NCBI GenBank assembly: GCA_023374045.1
Contig: CM041777.1
Span: forward strand, 464,223,827-464,287,826
Source: Limonium bicolor
Taxonomy: Eukaryota; Streptophyta; Magnoliopsida; Caryophyllales; Plumbaginaceae
Direction: 5' to 3'
DNA: 64,000 nucleotides
The notes beneath the pieces were generated by a model that saw nothing but the letters and a program-made list of their open reading frames with translations, had not been told where the DNA came from and ran no database searches. This document shows, piece by piece, positions 59,345 to 64,000 of the stretch (position 1 is the stretch's first letter; each line of letters starts with the position of its first letter). The position numbers and the translations under genes were made by a program.

Positions 59345-61204
59345 AGTGATGCCAGTGATTTTGCAGTAGGGGCAGCTCTGTGCCGAAGGAAAGACAAGAT
59401 TCTGCGAGTTATTGCTTATGCGAGCAAAACTCTAGACAATGCTCAAAGAAATTACACAACCACCGAGAAAGAGCTCATGGCAGTGGTATTCTCCTTAGAT
59501 AAATTCAGATCATATTTATGGGGAAGTAAAGTGATTATTCACACTGACCACTCTGATCTTAAATATTTGTTTACTAAGAAAGAGGCCAAACCACGCTTGC
59601 TTCGTTGGATTCTCCTGTTACAGGAATTTGACATTGAAGTTAGGGATAAAAGTGGTAAATTAAATGTTGTGGTTGACCATCTGTCTCGGTTGGTAGTTCC
59701 CGATGATGGTGTACCAATTCATGAATTTTTTCCGGATGAGACTGTTTTTGTTTTACATACGGTGCACGAGCCTTGGTATGCTGACCTAGCCAATTATCTT
59801 GTTTCTGGGGTGGTACCTCGTGACTTTTCCTATGCTCAAAAGAAGAAATTTTTATCAGACGCTAAGCATTATATCTGGGAAGACCCTTATCTCTTTCGAG
59901 TTTGTGCAAATGGTTTAATCCGCAGGTGTCTCCCAGATGATGAAGTACCCAGTGTTCTAGAGTTTTGTCATTCAAAGGAAGCTGGAGGCCATCATGGATC
60001 TCATAGGACGGCAGCCAAAGTTTTGGAATCCGGATTTTATTGGCCAACTCTACATAAAGATTGCCAAGCCTTTGTGGCCAGTTGTGATAGTTGTCAACGC
60101 ATGGGAAATGCTTCTAGGCGACATGAGATGCCTCATCAAGGCATTTTAGAGGTCGAACTTTTTTACTACTGGGGAATGGATTTCATGGGACCATTCCCCT
60201 CTTCGCAAGGTTTCCAATATATTCTAAAGGCAGTGGACTACGTATCCAAATGGGTTGAAGCAATTCCTTGCCAACATGCTGATTCAAAGACGGTGGTAAA
60301 ATTCTTAAAGAAGCATGTCTTTACCCGCTTTGGAGTCCCTAGAGCTATTATAAGTGATGGAGGCACACACTTCTGCAATCGAAGCATTGATGCATTGATG
60401 GCTAAGTATGGGGTACACCACAAAGTTGCCCTTGCTTACCATCCCCAGACGAATGGACAAGCAGAAGTGTCCAATAAGGAGTTAAAATGGATACTCCAAA
60501 AGACGGTGCACTCCTCCATAAAAGATTGGGCTTCAAAACTGGATGATGCTCTTTGGGCATATCGCACAGCATATAAAACCCCCATTGGTATGTCACCTTT
60601 TAAATTGGTTTATGGGAAGGCATGCCATCTCCCTGTGGAGCTTGAGCACAAGGCTTATTGGGCTATCAAGGCCTTAAATTTTGATATGACTGTTGCGGGT
60701 GAGAAAAGGAAGTTGCAACTCTCTGAGTTAGAAGAGCTGAGGGATCAAGCTTACGACAATGCTAAAATTTATAAGGAACGAACTAAGAAGTTCCATGACA
60801 AGCTGATCCTCAAGAGAGACTTCAAAGTAGGTGACTTGGTTCTCCTCTATAATTCAAGATTGAAGCTTTTCCCTGGGAAGCTCAAATCTCATTGGGTTGG
60901 TCCTTTCCGGATTATTGGCATGACCTCTTATGGTGCCTTTGAACTACAAAACAAGAAGGGCGAAACTTTTAAAGTTAATGGGGCCCGTCTAAAGAGGTAT
61001 ACTTGTCCTACTGATATTTCAACTGACTTGTTTAGAATTTCTCTTGTCCAGGAACAGCACGACATTTTTACTCCTGTTTCGAAACCGGCATTATCTAAGA
61101 AGAAATCTCTCCCATTGAGAGTTCAACATAAACTCAAGCATCTACGCAGCTTGACTAAAGGATGTTGTGGGACCCCAACCCACAACTCCTCACAAACAGA
61201 ATGA
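59345..61204 (+). CDS. Athila-like RNase H-integrase, uninterrupted 3' part of pol
   Basis: The 3' part of element C's pol, open for about 620 codons. The first good ATG is 59477, but homology starts at 59345 with [12 protein letters not shown]. RNase H carries the acidic residues of DASD, TEKEL, HTDHSD and VVDHLSRL. Integrase, numbered from the ATG: zinc-binding H165, H172 or H173, C203 and C206 ([26 protein letters not shown]), then core D235 ([11 protein letters not shown]), D294 (ISDGGTHF) and E330 (GQAEVSNKE), a D,D-35-E triad. The C-terminal [16 protein letters not shown] motif is present and no chromodomain follows, as in Athila. There is no start codon of its own: pol normally comes from a Gag-Pol precursor, and reverse transcriptase upstream is missing. 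So it is a truncated gene that is still open, probably not expressed. Confidence 0.9.
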   Translation, partial: SDASDFAVGAALCRRKDKILRVIAYASKTLDNAQRNYTTTEKELMAVVFSLDKFRSYLWGSKVIIHTDHSDLKYLFTKKEAKPRLLRWILLLQEFDIEVRDKSGKLNVVVDHLSRLVVPDDGVPIHEFFPDETVFVLHTVHEPWYADLANYLVSGVVPRDFSYAQKKKFLSDAKHYIWEDPYLFRVCANGLIRRCLPDDEVPSVLEFCHSKEAGGHHGSHRTAAKVLESGFYWPTLHKDCQAFVASCDSCQRMGNASRRHEMPHQGILEVELFYYWGMDFMGPFPSSQGFQYILKAVDYVSKWVEAIPCQHADSKTVVKFLKKHVFTRFGVPRAIISDGGTHFCNRSIDALMAKYGVHHKVALAYHPQTNGQAEVSNKELKWILQKTVHSSIKDWASKLDDALWAYRTAYKTPIGMSPFKLVYGKACHLPVELEHKAYWAIKALNFDMTVAGEKRKLQLSELEELRDQAYDNAKIYKERTKKFHDKLILKRDFKVGDLVLLYNSRLKLFPGKLKSHWVGPFRIIGMTSYGAFELQNKKGETFKVNGARLKRYTCPTDISTDLFRISLVQEQHDIFTPVSKPALSKKKSLPLRVQHKLKHLRSLTKGCCGTPTHNSSQTE

Positions 61205-62568
61205 AATTATGGGTGTCTAGCCAAGGACGTTAAAAAAGAGCAGCTAACTGGGAGGCAACCCAGTGTTTATCAGGTATTTTTAATATTATTAAAAAACACT
61301 CTTTCGTTTTTTCTTTCATACTATGTTATTTAATTAATGTATCGCTAACATTTGACAGTTTTCTGTTTATTTGGTTTGTTTTAGTTTACACACTATCTTT
61401 ATTATATATTAGCATCTGTTTCTTTTAAATATTTCAATAAGACATTCCATCTGCAAAGTTGAGCACTTGCATAACACAAGTGTGAGGAACGTTTCCCCCC
61501 GCCAAAAGCCTTAAGTGTGAGGAAGAGCTACTTTCTCAAATCCAAGGATATAAGGGGAGTTCTTTGTTTTAATTTATGCAATATTTAAATTATGTTAAGT
61601 TCGTTTTACTCCTTCTACTTGATTTATCTCTATTGCAATACATGACCAATATCCTCCATGAGTATGACACATTTTGAAACGTCTTCTTACTTGAAAAATT
61701 GTAAACTGAACAATTGAGGACATTGTTCCTCTTAAGTGTGGGGAAGTAGAGACCTTTCCCTGAAAATGAGCCAGTAGTTCTTTTAATACGTATAGACATT
61801 AGATTTATGGGTAAAAATATTTTAGAAAAATCAAGCATGGTAAGAAACTTTAAGATTAGTTTTGCTCGTAATTGTTAGCTTTTATGGTTTCATTATAAAA
61901 ATTATTTTGTGTACAAGCTAATTATGAAGTCTGAACTGGTTTAACTCGGTACCTTTGGAATGAAATGAAAGTTTGGAATGGAAGAATAAGGCAAGGTACT
62001 CCTCTGATCTAATATTTTTTGTTTAAACTAGAACGGGCCTCTTCCATTCGGTTATTAAGTCCTTGGGGTGCTTCATCACCTATTTACCTAAGATCATTTG
62101 ATCTGGGATAAAAGACCCAAAACTGTTACAAGAATGGAGAGAAAAGTCTGTAGGGTTTAAAATAAATATGCAAGCAGTGCTATTAAAGTAAAAAGAAAAA
62201 GAAAAAAAGAAAAAGAAAAGAAAAAAAAGAGCTTAAACTTATTTAGATCATGAGTATGTGGTGTTGAAAGGTACTGCGGAATAAGGCAATACTTCACACC
62301 CCTTGTCATTTCTGGGTATTTAAGGAAAGAAATGGTGGAAAGATCCCGAGTTAATCTGTGTTCATTCTTGATGATTTAACTTCTCCAAATTTTTGGTTTG
62401 AAGAGCTTGTTTCCACTAAAAAGAAAGAAACATACAGTTATGAGCAAGGTTAATCTTAGGATTGTTATTATGTTTGATTCCCTTCTACGTTTGTTTTTAC
62501 CCAAAGATTTAATTCTATGGCATTCCTCAGGAGCTTAATTCTGTATTTTGCTTGAGGACAAGCAAAAG
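61205..62568 (+). other. Element C 3' untranslated region
   Basis: Non-coding. It has CTAGCCAAGGACGTTAA and GGGAGGCAACCCA (61250-61262), a motif pair common after pol in Athila-type elements. Three copies of a TAAGTGTGRGGAAG purine motif are at 61478-61490, 61512-61525 and 61733-61746. An A/G-rich run lies at about 62191-62232, and CTTGAGGACAAGCAA is near 62551. No env-like frame is seen. Confidence 0.8.
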
Positions 62569-62585
62569 CTAAGTGTGAGGAAGTT
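62569..62585 (+). other. Element C polypurine tract
   Basis: CTAAGTGTGAGGAAGT, then T, immediately before the LTR start TGATAAG. It is interrupted by pyrimidines, as is usual in this group. Confidence 0.75.
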
Positions 62586-64000
62586 TGATAAGTGCAAAAC
62601 ATATAGACTTTTAGGGTTTAAATACCTTATGAATTGCAATATCTGAAACACATGTTTCTCACTTATTATGCGTTTTTTCCTAAGATTTATGTTTTGATAT
62701 GAACTAATGCATTTTATATGTTCAATGTAGGAAAAAGCCATGTGATTAAGTAGATTTACTCATGAGGATTCCAACGCAACAAACGGGGATTAAATCGGAG
62801 CTGAAACGAAGATTTTAGAGGCAAAATAATTGTCGTCCGAACCACCATCCGGACATACTGATTCGGACGCGACACGTGGAGCGCGCTCCGCATAAAATCG
62901 ACATGTCCGAACCAGACTGGTCCGGACACTGGTTCGGACACGTCAAAATTGACAGCGTACAGGGCGGGTAATACATTGTGTGAAAGAGAAATAATCCACA
63001 CCGAGACCCCCGGGGACCCCAGGGGCACGAGAAAGAGACCAGAACCCACCAGGAAACAGAGCGCAGGCCACCCCCAAACGAGGTCATTCCTCCACAAAAT
63101 ACCATACTCTCCAAAAATCATACATCTCACTTACATAATGTCACATAAAATCCACACATCACTCATCCCATAAAACATTCCATTTCCATACCATTATTCT
63201 CTCCAACCTCTGTCCAAAATATTAGCAGTCAAGATAGTGGAGCTGAATTAAATATCTTTTCCAGATGATTTCTTTTACTTCTTATTCTGTCTTCTTTTTA
63301 ATTATGTTGGGCTAAGAGGATTTACCTGGTGAAGGTGTGTAATTATAGTTTGTTTAATTATGTAATCTATATTTTTACCGGTTCAATTAAATACATTTTG
63401 TTACGATTAAAGCTATATCTCCCTTTTTTAAATTTCATGAATTTTTTAAAATGCTTTACAAAGTCTATTTTGATCAGATCAGTGATAAATAGACAAGTTA
63501 ATTAATCGATAAATCTGTGGAAAACTTATTTTGATAAAATAAGTTAGTAATTTCAGATGCAAAATATATTTCCTCGCACTTAATCCGTTTACATGTGTTT
63601 TGCTCAAATCTAGACTAGATCGAGCATTTTCTGATAAACGAGTCTTTCGAGTCTATGATTTAGTCTTTAAAATAATAACAGGAATTTTACCAAACTATTA
63701 TAATTAACTGGTAGAGATACCATAATTAATCAGATTATATAAACCTGAACCTAGAGTCCCGTTTAATTTATCTTCCACTCAGTTAATTTAATCTGCTGTT
63801 TTACTTTACAAAAACAAGTCAATTAATTCCCCCCTTTTTGTGACAAAGCTTAGGTACTATATTATTTGCTAATCCCACGGTTTGACCCGGCCGCTTCTGT
63901 CTTACTATACTACTGCGACCGGGTTTTTGTTTGCAGCCCGACGGATATTTGAGTTATTAATTTCTTTCTCAATTGTTTAAAATACACCAGTTCCAACCAC
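62586..64000 (+). repeat. Element C 3' LTR, truncated by the window end
   Basis: Matches 21748-23129, and about 19 bp remain outside the window. It has an extra segment of about 70 bp near 62869-62940 with GTCCGAACCAGACTGGTCC and CTGGTTCGGACACG foldback words. In place of the TATA-bearing core of the 5' LTR (22113-22190) it has GC-rich sequence (about 63005-63080). The rest aligns well, including the CTGCTGTTTTACTTT and GGCCGCTTCTGTC regions. Confidence 0.9.

Larger units (their letters stand above)
21748..64000 (+). mobile_element. Element C: Athila-like Ty3/gypsy retrotransposon, defective, heavily interrupted
   Basis: LTR retrotransposon in + orientation inserted in A's internal domain. 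LTRs start TGATAAGTGCAAAACATATAG at 21748 and 62586. The primer site TGGCGCCGTTGCCGGGGA (tRNA-Asp) follows the 5' LTR. Order: gag pseudogene, protease pseudogene, RNase H-integrase frame, then a 3' untranslated region with the GGGAGGCAACCCA motif and a CTTGAGGACAAGCAA step before the polypurine tract. These are Athila hallmarks. Reverse transcriptase is missing. Insertions inside it are a hAT-type element, D (carrying E) and probable solo LTR F. No env-like frame was found. It cannot move alone. The right target duplication lies beyond the window. Confidence 0.9.

Overview
The window is plant nuclear DNA made entirely of nested transposable elements. I see no host protein gene, rRNA, tRNA gene or CRISPR array. 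The evidence for a plant is an Athila-type Ty3/gypsy retrotransposon primed by tRNA-Asp, giant LTR elements primed by initiator tRNA-Met, a hAT-type and a CACTA-type non-autonomous DNA element, and C-to-T type decay. The setting looks like pericentromeric or other heterochromatin of a large, probably eudicot, genome. The species cannot be named from this sequence.

Layout by nesting. Element A is the oldest. It is a giant-LTR element in + orientation whose left LTR starts before the window (1-1154, then 14649-17523) and whose internal domain runs 17524-21747. Element B (1155-14643, - orientation) lies inside A's LTR. A CACTA-like element (16067-16349) also lies in that LTR. Element C is an Athila-like gypsy element that interrupts A's internal domain at 21747. 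It has a 5' LTR 21748-23148, PBS, broken gag 23783-26452, broken protease 53143-53836, a still-open RNase H-integrase reading frame 59345-61204, and a 3' LTR from 62586 that is cut by the window end about 19 bp before its terminus. Inside C there are three insertions: a 932-bp hAT-type element in gag (23854-24785, perfect 8-bp duplication), giant-LTR element D between gag and protease (26453-53142, + orientation, perfect 5-bp duplication GAGAC), and a probable solo LTR F (about 54233-59344) at the start of RNase H. Element E (31479-45200, - orientation, perfect duplication CCCCC) sits inside D and is the youngest large insertion.

Elements A, B, D and E belong to one group, and F has a related LTR. 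Their LTRs are 4.1-4.5 kb, the internal domains are about 4-5 kb with no gag or pol, the PBS matches initiator tRNA-Met, and the 3' polypurine tract is AAGGGGGGTAGAT. This is the architecture of LARDs (large retrotransposon derivatives), which must borrow proteins from an autonomous partner. Although non-coding, the internal domains of diverged copies share short foldbacks in the same order: a hairpin built on the PBS, a CACTTGCC/GGCAAGTG hairpin, a CACTC/GAGTG hairpin, a CCGAC/GTCGG hairpin, and a hairpin directly followed by a second, central polypurine-like tract. They also share a block of about 145 bp near the 3' end. The LTRs carry family-specific quasi-palindrome clusters with GGTCCGGG arms (GACCGACC-type in A) and a minisatellite at matching positions. 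A structured, non-coding retrotransposon RNA is the best candidate in this window for an undescribed system.

Within C, the integrase (HHCC and D,D-35-E) and the RNase H motifs are readable. The reverse transcriptase is missing, and gag and protease carry frameshifts and stops, so C is dead as an autonomous element. All statements about transposition are inferred from sequence structure.
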